In this document: positions 1-10,229 of the stretch, one piece after another
Numbering within the stretch: the first letter of the stretch is position 1
How the letters are laid out: every line of letters starts with the position of its first letter
Source: Heterobasidion occidentale
Lineage: Eukaryota; Basidiomycota; Agaricomycetes; Russulales; Bondarzewiaceae
Length of the DNA stretch: 26,381 bases
Direction: 5' to 3'
Assembly: GCA_039111635.1 (NCBI GenBank)
Contig: JBCAQO010000110.1
Location: forward strand, 1 to 26,381
Notes under the pieces: model-generated
Database searches by the model: none
Seen by the model: only the letters and a program-made list of their open reading frames with translations
What the model was told of the DNA's origin: nothing
Position numbers and translations under genes: made by a program

Positions 1-312
1 TTGACCTTGCCGCTCCTCGGTAAGGGTTATGGGTCGTAAGGACTCGAAGGGGTTGGTCGCGAAAGAACTGGCGTCGGACTTCATCTTACCAAATAGTGGA
101 TTGGTTTTGGACGAGGTTCTGGAGCCTTTTTGAGTGGTGGATCTAGGTGTAGGTGTGTCGTATGGCAGTCCGTGCCGCAGGTGCTTTGGGAGGGAGAGGA
201 GTGGTGGGGTTCGGGCGAGGACGCAGCGAGCACTCTGGGCGCTGCTTGATGTAGTCTGCGCGAAGGAACGTGAGGCCTGCTGGTGCACTTGAGATGCTAT
301 CCGTCGAACCAT
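1..312 (-). CDS. N-terminal part of unrecognised, probably mitochondrially targeted protein (partial)
   Basis: An open frame starts at an ATG at 312 and runs for 104 codons to the left edge without a stop; the nearest in-frame stop upstream is about 45 bases before the ATG. The first 40 or so residues (beginning MVRRIASQVHQQ) are rich in Arg, Ser, Ala and Gln and have no Asp or Glu, as in a mitochondrial presequence. The more acidic stretch near the edge (NPFESLRPITLTEE) looks like the beginning of a mature domain. A GGTAAG at about 88-93 could be a splice donor, so the edge part may be intronic. It lies about 200 bp downstream of the first 4CL-like gene on the same strand. I do not recognise the family. 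That it is coding is inferred from codon content and length; the targeting call is inference. Confidence 0.5.
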   Translation of the reverse strand, partial: MVRRIASQVHQQASRSFAQTTSSSAQSARCVLARTPPLLSLPKHLRHGLPYDTPTPRSTTQKGSRTSSKTNPLFGKMKSDASSFATNPFESLRPITLTEERQGQ

Positions 313-511
313 CTTCGTTGGGCACTCGTCGCCTTCGTACACCTCCAACCTTCGACTCGCCGAGCAGCTTTCTTAAATTACATAATCACGTTTACGTTGT
401 CGAGCCGACTCATCTGCCTTTTCGAGTTCCAGTGTTGGTCATGAATGCCATGAACGTACGTTACAGATGATAGTTCGTGTAGATAATTAACCTCAAATGA
501 TACCTCCGCTT

Positions 512-3217
512 CTACAGCCTCGCTTTGACCGAATTCTGCGCCCGTAGCTCCTTGGCCTTGTCTCGCAACACACGTCGCAATAGCTTTCCACTGGGATTCT
601 TCGGATAACGTCAATGAATTCGACGCCACCTGCCAATCGTTTATATGGGACCTTGTGATCTGCAACGTGCTGAATTTCCTTAAGTTCTGGAACTGTACCG
701 CCAGAACATGGAGGATCCGGGAAAACTACCTTAGCAATATCCGCCTTTAGCTTCTCTGCCTCGGCTGGGCTCGATTCTACCCTCTTCGCGCATCTGGATG
801 CAATACTACGAACGCCAATGGGACCTCTCCGCTGTAATCGTCGGCGACAGGTACAACACAGGCGTCAGCAATGTCTGCCCGCTTGAGAAGGTGCCCTTCC
901 AATTCGGCCGGGGCAACCTGGAAACCTCGAACTTTCATAATTTCCTACATTGAGGACAAAAAAGGGTTAGCGACAGGTGAGGCTGCACTATGACAGGCAC
1001 GTACCTTCAATCTGTCTACTATGAATAATTCGTTGTTCTCATTAATAATCACCTCGTCTCCAGTGCGGACCCATCTTAAGAATAAATATCAGTATGTGGC
1101 TCTAGCGTGCAGACCAAGCTTGAATCTAACCCGTCAATGAATGTCTCCTTGGTTCTTCAGAGAACAGCCAGATCAGTCAGTTGAAAATAGTTGACCTAGA
1201 ATTTAAACTTACGCCTCCTCGTTGTTTGTGTACCGCAGTGCCATAGAAGACCAGTGACCACCAGCTCTCCTTGTTCACCGACCTTGGCAAATGTGCCATC
1301 TTCTTTGACTACGCGAGCCCTATTACCAGGCATTAACTGACCGGCACTTCCTAAGGTGCCAATCTTTTGTTGATAGGCCACATTGAAACTGTAGTGCACG
1401 TCTCCGTCATGCCTTGACACAACATCTAATCAACTTCTGTTAGAAAGATCAATTTTATGGTCGTACCATAGCCTTGTCCAATTTGTGCATTAGGAAGAAT
1501 ATTTTACAAGCTGCATGGTTAGTTCAGAAGAAAGGGGAGCTGCTCCGCTCATGAGATATCGGATGTGACTTAGGTCGTATTTTTGTGTAGCTGGGTGCTG
1601 GAAAGGAGGTAAAAAGAGCGTCCGCGGATGAAAGTCAGAAAGCATACCTTGCATAAAAGAACGACTTGCGGGGGCACAACTCTATCACACGTATAATAAG
1701 GGCGTGCCCAACGTACAAAGAACAGACACTCACGAAAGATGGGTTACCCGGTACTTGACTAAGCTCTCTAGGTATTTGACAAAGTCAAACTTCGGTACCA
1801 CCACTAGAGTGAGCTTCCGCGGTAGATTATTTCACTAACATGACAAAAAATCGTATGTGAGCACCTACCCCACTGAACAGCAAGAAGTGCATCTGAAGAG
1901 AAAAATCAAATGTGTCACATTATTCGCGGGCATGGATAGTGGCACTTACGACGACGACAAGTCCATAAATATCTTGTGATGATAGCATGTCAGATAGAGA
2001 AAGCATTTCATATGTATGAATAAACACACGGAAAAATGGGAGGACTGAAAGTGTGTCAGTCAATGTGCCTGTATATGTTATTAGCGTGACTGACCTGCTG
2101 AGACGACATCGCCAGGCCTGAATCGTCGGTCCTCCCAATTTGTATAGTTCTCGTTCACCTTGTGGAAAACTGCCATTTGAATGATGTTCGCGATCGGACC
2201 ATAGTGCGATATCGCAACAGCCTGTGATCGAACAACTGCCATGATCAAGATGCCCAAAAAAAATGATGCTATCATACTTTGGGCTTGCCGGTTGTCCCAC
2301 TCGAAAAGCTCATGAAAGCCAATTTCGTCTTCGCCTCTCCTGGGCGCAGACGCCTCTCAACAAAGTTAGGGTTTTGACTTAAGCCAAACTCGATGAGTTC
2401 ATGAACGTTCGGACCGACGCGAATAGACTCGGACGGGGAGAGAGCAGCAAGTGGGATGATGCGATCGTTTGGAATGCCAGCTTTATGTGCCGCTGTGAGT
2501 ACGGCGGCAAGATAGTCGGGGTGTGCGATGATGTTGACCGCCTTGGTGGTCTCAAGCTGGTACAACAGTTCATCTGCGTTGTACGCAGGGTTTGCTGCAC
2601 TGATCCAATCCCAAGGTAAGCATATCAAAGGACAAGTACCACCTAACGAAAACATACGTCACGATAGCACCAAGCCTATGGACAGCCCAAATGACCGTGC
2701 CATAGTCTACATCAAGTCTAGTCAATCATATACAGTTCTCCTGTCGCGCCTAGACGTACCAACGTGGTTTGGACTAAAGATGCAGACTTTATATAGCTAA
2801 GAGTTAGAATCTGAGGCTGGAATAGCAGCAGTGAGGTTCAACGCACCGACGTCGTCCTCATCTATATGAGCGCGCAATCAGTCGAATAGGATATGTACGT
2901 TAATAGAGGATCTGGACTCACGGACGTTCCACTTCAGACTTAACGCATTCGCAAGGCCAAACACCCGCGAACGGATCTGCAATGGCAGCCATCAATCATC
3001 ATGTCCAGTTCAAGCCCACGCGTCGGAACGAAACAGATCGACCATGTCGTACCTCCTCAAACCCTATCCGCCTTGCAGTGGCATCTTCGATCAACCAAGG
3101 TATGCCTTCGTTCCGGACAGGTCGAGATGGATGGACCGAGTCTAGCATGAACTGGGCGAGGGTCAAGTCCTCTGGAATGTTAGGCGTAGGCCCCGCAGGC
3201 GACACAAATTCCGTCAT
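512..3217 (-). CDS. 4-coumarate-CoA ligase-like / acyl-CoA synthetase (ANL superfamily), copy 1, frames broken
   Basis: Adenylate-forming enzyme expected to activate a carboxylic acid (phenylpropanoid or fatty-acid type) with ATP and join it to CoA. Start [19 protein letters not shown] at 3217; stop at 512-514. About a dozen short introns fit GT..AG. In order: [28 protein letters not shown], the A3 P-loop [11 protein letters not shown] (about 2280-2320), [28 protein letters not shown] (A5), GELVVTG (A7), [21 protein letters not shown] (A8) and NPSGKLLRR with the A10 lysine near 590. It ends in VKARL, a possible variant peroxisomal PTS1. Five single-base frame breaks are visible: T-run 1502-1505, 1365-1368, about 1247-1253, about 787-791 and about 602-604. 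Each is a one-base change, mostly in a short run, and restores the conserved frame, so it is either a young pseudogene or sequence error. Family is clear; substrate is unknown. Confidence 0.85.
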
Positions 3218-3882
3218 TGTTAGCCAGTCTAGGCGATGCAGAGTTCAGAGCGGCGAGGCGAAGCGAGAGTCGAAAGGGTGAAAGGCAACCGAAGTCCTAT
3301 TTGAGGCCCTCTGACGCTCTAGCGGCCGGTTCTCACCTGCCTCCCGGGGTCAGCACATTTACACGAATGCAGGAGCCAAGGTACATAAGAGCCGGGTAAA
3401 TGGGTATCTCAACTGTGTTCAAGTTCCGGCCCTGTTTAGAGGCAAGCTCCCACAGAATTGTATTGGTCAGCTTCCTCCGATCATGTGGTGCGGGAGGGTG
3501 CGGGGAACGAGTCCAACAGCCGATCTTGACTCTACGGTAAGCTATACAGTATTCTCCCTTGAATGTGGAATCAGATCAGACCATCACAGTAAAAGTGATA
3601 TCTCTAAGACGCTTCAGGAGAGAGTGCCAGGTCAGACGGGTGTTTTCAGGTGTTTTGAGCAGAAGGATAAAGTTGTCGGGCCATAGATGAACCTCGGTTT
3701 GTCTTCGAAGCTTCAATTGCCTGAACGATCTCGCTGTTCAAGAATGACACATTGAACGTGACATTTTTTCCGCGCGACGCACGAAGGATTGAAACTCGAA
3801 GGGGCCATATCTACAATATCACGAACGAGTGTGAGAGCCAGATCCGATTGCAACATAGCCAACGCTCACCAAAGCACTGCAG
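3218..3882. other. Intergenic: promoter side of 4CL-like copy 1 and 3' side of BCL7-like gene
   Basis: Both neighbours are on the minus strand, so this stretch holds the 5' flank of the 4CL-like gene and the 3' flank of the BCL7-like gene. Open frames here are short and lack splice structure or recognisable motifs. I see no RNA gene or repeat. Confidence 0.5.
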
Positions 3883-4589
3883 CTATGTTGACGTCTCCGC
3901 GAAGGGGTCAATGGATTGGTCCAATAATTCTCCTCCCAGAATGGCATCCGTCGCTTCCATCTGCGTCAAATCTTGCTCAGCCTCGAATGCAGTCCCGTCT
4001 GGCCCTAACTGCGACAAATCCATATTGACCAGAGCATCCGGGTCAAGCGTGTCGGTGACACTACCGACGTTGGCAATGCTGTCGTCCAATACTTTGAGGG
4101 ATTCGTCCAGCACGTCGTCAGCAGCTTCAGTCGACATGGAAGGTTGAAAGGATACGGAAAGTGGATGCGGTTTAGGAGTTGATATTTTCGACTGAGGCTC
4201 TTCCTTCGGTATCACAGGTTCAGACAGGTCGCGGGACGTTGCACCTGGCGGAACTGACTGCGCGGGCTCGTCTTGATCCATCTCCTCATCTCCTTCGACG
4301 ACTTCCGGTTCATCTGGCAACGGGGCAAGCGGCTCATCCACGTCTCCTTCATCATCACTGAATTGCTAGCAAAAAAAAATAAAGGACTGGAATGACCCTG
4401 ATGCGAGCGTTCCTTACGCACCTGGATCTTCTCCGTCTTCACCCATTTAAACACTTTCAAAGTCGAACCAGGCGGCAGGTTTTCAGGGGTTACCCAAACC
4501 TTTCCCCAACATGGTACAGGCTGCATAAGCTGTCTCCGTGCAGCCTCTGTAGTTGCGGCGCTGATTCCAATTCTACGTCTCGTTGCCAT
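3883..4589 (-). CDS. BCL7-like N-terminal domain protein, putative SWI/SNF-associated subunit
   Basis: Two exons: 4589-4422 and 4365-3883, with a 56-base intron (donor GTGCGT, acceptor GCTAG), give about 216 residues. The N-terminus MATRRRIGISAATTEAARRQ is followed by PVPCWGKVWVT and STLKVFKWVK. This W-x-K-x-W-V-T ... L-x-x-[FY]-K-W-V pattern matches the conserved N-terminal block of the BCL7 family, known subunits of metazoan SWI/SNF (BAF) remodelling complexes. The rest (QQFSDDEGDVDEPLAPLPDE onward) is acidic, Pro/Glu/Asp-rich and apparently disordered, with a PKEEP motif, as in BCL7 tails. The frame is intact. It is expected to act in the nucleus; membership of a fungal remodelling complex is inference from the short domain. 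It lies between a 4CL-like gene and MED7, all on the same strand. Confidence 0.6.
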
Positions 4590-5071
4590 GATCCAGACGC
4601 TTCAAGAGAGGGCAAGGTGAAGATAAGAATTTCCCAAATAGGAAATACAGACGTTGTTCAGATCTCAGATTTCCAGATCATAGTTCCCAGCTTTTCAGTA
4701 CATAGTGCTTCAGAGCTTCAGCGCAAAAGAGGCAGGGATCAGAGGTCTCGGCACTCTACGATCTTGAAAATCTGGCAAATTTGCGGACTACGTACACAGC
4801 ACGTATCTCCCTTAGGCTGTTTCGGCCGCGAACGCAGCTGATCAAAACGGCTCTTAGCTTGAATATCTAACATCTGCCGCTCGAGGTCGGCCAATGACAC
4901 AATATACTTTTGAAGCAAGCTTACACGCTGAGGATGACTGATACAAATACAGAAAGCAATACTAAAACAACGACATCCATACCTAGTACTACGCCGGTCT
5001 CTGAATGCGACACCGTTAAAGCTTAAACTTTAAAGCTTGGGATTTTCAGTGAAGTCGCGATGATCCAATAT
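4590..5071. other. Intergenic: BCL7-like promoter and MED7 3' flank
   Basis: About 480 bases between two minus-strand genes. The 4590-4800 part is the probable promoter and 5' leader of the BCL7-like gene; the rest is the probable MED7 3' UTR. Open frames that cross it are shadows without conserved content. Confidence 0.5.
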
Positions 5072-6179
5072 CTAAACCTCCTCAGCCCAGCGCAGAACCT
5101 CCTCCATGGTAAGTGCGTTCAAGCCAAGTGACTATGAATTAAAAAGTTAGGGTTGGGTAAGAGTATTCCAGGTCAAAAGCGCATACCTGGCCTGCGGATT
5201 TTATTCCTCCCGCCTGAGGCGTGTCCTTGGAACGGTGGGTATACATTAGGCACTGTGGAGGAGAACAGGTCTCCGATTTACCTCGTGACCAACTAGAGCA
5301 TTTTGAGATGTGCATGAGATTGTACGCAGTTCTGCAAGCTTGGCTTCTAGCGAATCGCATTTCCTGAGGCGCTCCTTCCAGTTAACGTCACAGCACCATA
5401 ACGTCGCCATGCTTACTCGTGGATTTTCTTCGTCTCTTCTCCGCGAATTTCCAGCTGCCGCCGCATCATGGTTTCTAGATTAGCTCGTGCCTAGCCATTT
5501 ACCCTCCCTTAGCAAGATGATCGACTGTAAGGAGCTCACAGGCTTACTTGCACCGGACGTAGGTCATTTGCGGCGGCCATGATATTTTGAGCTAATATGG
5601 TTATCCACTCGACATGCCGTTGCCATTCCTGCGTTTCTCCTGCGGACGGTGGAGCAAGTACCGAACTGAGGAGTGTGGAATACGTGACCAAGGTGGAACG
5701 GAGTACAGATAACAGTGCAGGCCGCCTGTCTATCTACGCGTGAGGGATCCGATGCATCGAGAATTTGCGTGGCATACCGATACTGATATCGGCGGGGTAC
5801 AATTGATGACCGCCCATCTCTGCTAGTGAAGGAATAGTCTCCTTCAGCTACAAGACAATTGTTGTGATACCGCTATCAGACCATGGCAGGAGGAGAGCGA
5901 AAACTGTTCGTACAAACCAAGTATCACCAAAGACGTTGTAGTGGCCTTCTTCGAGTATCCAATCTACTCGGGGCTTCTCGAGCTGCGTCAAAGACCAGTC
6001 TGGCACATCGTTCTGGTCAGACAGGACATCACGCTGATTGATGTCAGAATTTTCAATTTCGGGGACGCGTTCTCGAAGAAGGGCCAAAAGTTTGAGATTG
6101 TGGTTCGTATAATTCATATAATGCGAGGGAGGGAGGGAAATGGGTTTCGGAGCTCAGTTTCTTGTTCATCGTCGATCAT
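5072..6179 (-). CDS. MED7: Mediator of RNA polymerase II transcription subunit 7
   Basis: Middle-module Mediator subunit, bridging activators and RNA polymerase II in the nucleus. Seven exons can be read: 6179-5914, 5847-5778, 5729-5548, 5490-5417, 5363-5282, 5213-5187 and 5131-5072. Diagnostic stretches are NHNLKLLALLRERVPE, EKPRVDWILEEG, QEWQRHVEWITILAQNI, LRPVQ/ARANLETMMRRQLE (compare RPHQARE...MM of animal MED7), HEKCDSLEAKLAELR (coiled coil) and the C-terminus LTMEEVLRWAEEV. Size and exon layout match a fungal MED7. The frame is broken once near the start (CCC run 6127-6129, one base short) between PFPSLP and SHYMNYTN. For an essential single-copy subunit this suggests a sequence error rather than a dead gene. 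A retrotransposon begins about 230 bp upstream of the start codon. Confidence 0.9.
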
Positions 6180-6411
6180 GGTGACTGTGGGAGGGCACAA
6201 TGTACTTCTGGGCTAGCAAGGAAAACGTGTCTGGGAGTTCGGTGTCCAGAGGCTAAGCAAAAGCAGATCAAAGACTTAAGATGGATGTGTACGTCGAGCT
6301 TCAAAGGACGGACAAGACTCCCGGGTCCCGACGCGTTATGGCCCGGTACCGGAAATTGCCGCGCCGATCCTGGACAGCTCGCATTGGCTTGGATAAGCTT
6401 TCGTATCATAT
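6180..6411. promoter_or_regulatory. MED7 upstream region, cut short by the retrotransposon
   Basis: These 232 bases separate the MED7 start codon from the left end of the element and should hold the core promoter and 5' leader. I see no clear TATA box in the expected place. Any control sequence farther upstream was displaced by about 6.9 kb when the element inserted. Confidence 0.4.
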
Positions 6412-6570
6412 ATTGTTTTCTAAGGTTCCACGAGGCACGACCGGAACCCTAGAATTAGGTCTATGGTTGATGAGGGTTCCGCTGCCGGCTCCCACGCAGT
6501 GCCAGCAGCAACTCTCATCCTTTTCCTCTCGTTGAGCTGCCCAAGCAGCTAACTCATTCCTTTGCATTTA
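6412..6570 (+). repeat. Retrotransposon split direct repeat A1
   Basis: This 159-base left terminus is identical by eye to 11780-11938. It contains inverted pairs GGAACCCT...AGGGTTCC and a tight hairpin AGCTGC-CCAA-GCAGCT close to its end. Outside it, the flank (CATATAT) resembles the internal B1/A2 junction (CATAGAT). Confidence 0.92.
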
Positions 6571-6624
6571 TTCAACACCATAGCACAAACCACACCCTTT
6601 CCCCTCGAGCCTATCTGACAAATC

Positions 6625-8240
6625 ATGCCTCCCCGTATCCTCGTTGATCCCAACGCCCTCGTCTGTCCCAACTACGCCTTAGACATATACGCTGGGGCTC
6701 GCGAATTAATCGCGCCCGGAGCAGAAGTCGCAGAGGCGGCACAACGTTTAGCCAACATTTGGACAGCCGGAACAATGTTGACAAGGGACTTTGGAACCAT
6801 CAGGTAGAAGCAGATGCCATCGCGGCAGCTGACGCCGAAGCGCTCTTCCAGGCACAGGCCGAGCAACAACGCCTCGAAGCTGAGCAGCAGGCGGAGGAAG
6901 AGCATCGTGAAAGCGAGAGAAAGAAGCCTAAGGCACCAGATTTCGACGAGGAAGTATCCATCCCGAACCGCCCAGTCCTCCGGCCACACCCCTTCGCGGT
7001 CAACAAACTGCGCCTCTTCGAGTATGTAGAACTCTGGTATTTCACTCGAGACGGTTGCCTAGACGCTACCAACCACCTCCGCACCATCAACGACGACGCC
7101 TTCGGCCTCATCAGATCCGAGGATGGCCTCGCCTTGAGGTCCCTCGCAGCCACGCGCCCGTCCAAGAAAGCCATCCCCGACGACCTCTCCTGGTATCAAA
7201 TGTCCACCGCCAAGTCGACGTACATTGCGGAGATCGAGCGTTTAAACTGGCCGTTGAAGCACCGCCAAGCCATACAGGAGTTTTTCTATGCCCTGGACAT
7301 GCATCCTTACAGGAACGCGCACGAGTACGGGGACACCATCCTCCTGCGTTACCAAGCCTCCTCGCGCCGCCTCTGGCACGAGCAACTTAAGATCCCAGGA
7401 GGGTCTTTCAACTTGCGGCACATCAACGAAACCTTATTGGACCGCATCGCCACAACCTATTTAAATGAACTGAAGTTCGCATCCGCTCAAAGGTCAGTCT
7501 CGACCCCCCCCCTTTTTCTGTCTCCAAGCGCCCTGCATTTCTCTTACCCTCTGTCCCTAACCCTGCACCATCCACTCTCCTGCGTCCCCGCCGCCATGTT
7601 TTCCCTCCCCCCACCCCCTTACCGCGCCGTCCTGCGTTCTCCCCCCCCCTGCGTTTCCCCCCTCCCGCCCCTCCCCGCGCGTTTTTTTCTCCTCTGCCCT
7701 CCGCGTTGCACCCCATCCCGCGCGTCTACTCCCCGTTGCACTCTCAGCAGGTCGAACGATGGCCCCCCCAACCCTCACGATTTCAGAACCCAGAACTCCA
7801 CGGGCTCGTACCGCCGCAGACGCTCCCCTCTCCCTCCTCATATAACACGCAGAGAAGGCGTTCCAACTCCCCGCATCGTGGCATTCCCCCTCGCCCGGCC
7901 CTGGGCTACCCTCCCCGACCGGATCGGCGGTCTGGCCCATCTAGCGCGCCTTTTCCGCGCAGCGCAAACGCCTCCGGCCCAGTCGTTTGCGCAGTCTGCC
8001 TCGGCCGGCGAGAGCACCAAGTATCAAAATGCAATGCCACCGTTTTCTGGAATGGTGCCTCCGCGCGGTGTCGCCGGAGCCCGCGAGGCAAGATCCTCAA
8101 CCCTCATGGTTTCGAGATCTGTCTCGATTGGCAGCGCGAGCGTAGCTGTGCCTCCACACCAACCCGAGAAGCACGAATGCTCCGGATGTGGCCGCCCTGA
8201 TCACGGCGCCTCTTTCTGCCCTCTTGCAGAGAAGATCTAA
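6625..8240 (+). CDS. Retrotransposon Gag-like protein with zinc knuckles
   Basis: First ORF of the element. It begins MPPRILVDPNALVCPNYALD, followed by an Ala/Gln/Glu-rich coiled coil (about 6800-6950) and a conserved middle (LWYFTRDGCLDA, LSWYQMS, HPYRN). The C-terminus has two zinc-binding motifs: CAVCLGRREHQVSKC (CX2CX5HX4C, about 7990-8035) and CSGCGRPDHGASFC (CX2CX4HX4C, about 8178-8220). This arrangement is what I know from Ngaro-type Gag proteins of agaricomycetes. The protein should package element RNA. The frame shifts at GG 6769-6770, at a C7 run (7763-7769) and near 8150. A pyrimidine-rich segment from about 7493 to 7747 looks like an intron. Frame breaks fall mostly in homopolymers. 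Confidence 0.8.
7493..7747 (+). other. Probable intron inside the retrotransposon gag
   Basis: The gag frame reads well up to SAQR, then enters about 250 bases made almost only of C and T, with long C runs and no sensible protein. The segment begins with GTCAGT after CAAAG and ends TTGCACTCTCAG, after which gag-like sequence resumes. The donor, pyrimidine tract and acceptor fit a spliceosomal intron, longer than those of the host genes. An alternative is a low-complexity Pro/Ser-rich linker. Confidence 0.5.
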
Positions 8241-10114
8241 ACCTCTGACCCCGTATCAGGCCGGAAACTGGCTCCACGCTCTTCGCGATGCCGGTCTCCT
8301 GTCAAAATATCCTACTATACATCCAAGTCTCTCCCACGGTTTCCACATTGGTATCCCTCCCCTCCTACATACTAATATCCCTCCTAATAGTCCTACAATT
8401 ACTACGATGACCCTCGAGTTTCAAAAGATACTTGATCATGAGTTCGCGAGTGGCCGCTATCTCGGTCCGTTTACTCGCTCTGGAGTTGAAAGCCTTCTGG
8501 GCCCTTTCCAAACATCTCCACTATCCCTAATTCCGAAACCTCATAAACCCTCCGTCTTTCGTCTGATACAAAATTTTTCGTTCCCGTATACCTCCTCACC
8601 CATCCACACATCCATTAATTCGTACATATGCTCTGACGATTATCCCTGCACATGGGGCACTTTTCCCATTTTCGCTTTCTTAGTTTCAAATCTCCCTCCG
8701 GGTTCTCAGGCCGCAGTTCGCGATGTCTCCGAAGCATACCGTACCTTCCACTTCATCCCTCGCAGTGGCCGGGCACAGTAGTCCGCCTTTCCGAAGGGGT
8801 GCTTTTGCTGTCGATACACAGGGCGCTTTCGGCACCGGCTCTACCCCGGGATGCTACGGTAACCTCGAGGACAGTGCAGCCGACATCATGCGCCATCGAG
8901 GTCTCGGCCCAATTTCAAAATGGGTTGATGACCACGTGTTCTTCCGCCTACTGCGCGAGCACCTCTCCCAGTATAAAAAAACGAGAGGTCTGGCGCTGGC
9001 CAAATCCACTCAGCAGGTGGCCCCCGACAAGCCGGAGGCCGCATCTGGTATGAAGGCCCCGCTCTACCAAACGACCAGCCAGCTGAGTTTGACGACGACA
9101 TGGCCTTTCCCGTGCAAGATCTCTCCGCGCGGAGCCCCGCACCCCGAGGACCAAGCCTACACCTGCAACATCTCCGACATCAATCACATTTCAAGTCACC
9201 TTGGCATTCCGTGGCAAGTGGAAAAGGACATTCCCTTCAGCCATGAATTCCCGTTCACAGGGTTCATATGGAACCTCGAAACGAAGCGCGTCTCAATTCC
9301 CGCCTCCAAAAAAGAGAAGTATCTTGCAGCGATCGCGCAGTGGCAGGGTTCTCGCTCTCACACCCTTCTAGATGTGCAAAAACTACACGGGAAGCTACAG
9401 CACGCCTCCCTAATCGTGCCGTCTGGAAGAGCTTACCTAACCAATTTAGAGGCTATGCTAAGCGTTTTCCGTGACACCCCTTTCAAACCCCGCACACCTC
9501 CCCGTGACACCCCCAACGACATTGCGTGGTGGGTTCAAACACTCTCCCGCGACGACGTCTCACGCACCGTCCCCGGAATTGAGCCCATCCTCGATGTCGG
9601 GGCCTTCTCTGACGCCAGCTCAGCCGCTGGCATTGGCATCATCATCGGCGACCGCTGGCGCGCGTGGACTCTCACCCCGGGCTGGAGCCAGGAAGGACGC
9701 GACATTGGTTGGGCCGAAGCGCTCGGTTTTGAGCTACTCGTCCGTGCGCTCCTTTCCCTTTCCCCTGACTCTCCCTCGGCGCATCATCTCAGAGTCTACG
9801 GAGACAACCAAGGTGTCATTGATGCCTGGGCAAGTGGCCGCAGCCGCAATCGGCAAACGAACCTCATTTTTCGCAGAATCCACCACCTCCTCGAACCTCA
9901 CGAGGTTTTTGTCCATCCCAGATATATCCCCAGCAAGGACAACCCAGCAGACGGTCCCTCCCGGGGTATCTACCCTCCGCAACGCCTTCTCCTCCCTCCC
10001 GTCCTCATTCCGGACGAAGCCCGACCGTTCCTGGTCGACGTCATCCCTCTCCGTCCCCGCACTGGCAGCCGATTGTCGGCCCACAGTGACGCCTACCCCT
10101 CTCACCGTTGCTAG
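8188..10114 (+). CDS. Retrotransposon reverse transcriptase - RNase H
   Basis: RNA-dependent DNA polymerase and RNase H of the element. The RT region starts with LTPYQAGNWLHALRDAGL, then GRYLGPFTRSGVESLLGPFQ, SLIPKPHKPSVFRLIQNFS, the catalytic-Asp block AAVRDVSEAYRT, and WVDDHVFFR at about 8920 (the YxDD-equivalent). A thumb-like region (DVQKLHGKLQHASLIVPSGR) leads to RNase H: GAFSDASSAAG, AEALGFELLVRAL, VYGDNQGVIDAWASG and NPADGPSRG supply the acidic residues. The N-terminal end overlaps the gag stop. Four one-base frame breaks lie at homopolymers: CC 8744-8745, GGGG 8796-8799, A7 8975-8981 and CCCC 9142-9145; the protein family is recognisable across all of them. Either sequence error or a defective copy that would need help in trans. 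Confidence 0.9.
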
Positions 10115-10229
10115 TCGCTTATTCCCCCCCTCCTCGTCCACTGTTCTCCCCTCCCCGTCCATCGTCCCCTCACCCGTGAGCATTACCACACGCCACACCA
10201 ACCTCACGGCTCCACTCCTCCCCGCACAA

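Noticed and set aside
1470..1510. Tiny intron explaining the frame break in 4CL copy 1
   Set aside because: A GTAAAA...CAAG intron would be about 35 bases and would remove the conserved PNAQIGQ block.
3752..4361. Plus-strand frames opposite the BCL7-like gene
   Set aside because: The minus strand has a clean two-exon gene with a recognisable domain; the plus frames show only Ser-rich antisense sequence.
7423..7940. Minus-strand Gly/Arg-rich frames
   Set aside because: They are shadows of the C-rich segment of gag; the composition comes from poly-C runs.
8723..9150. Programmed ribosomal frameshifting in RT
   Set aside because: The four breaks lie in arbitrary homopolymers inside the polymerase domain, in changing directions, and the same kind of break occurs in host genes.
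9471..10229. Long N-terminal extension of the recombinase frame overlapping RNase H
   Set aside because: Most of it is antiphase to the conserved RNase H domain, whose frame is clearly the coding one up to about 10100.
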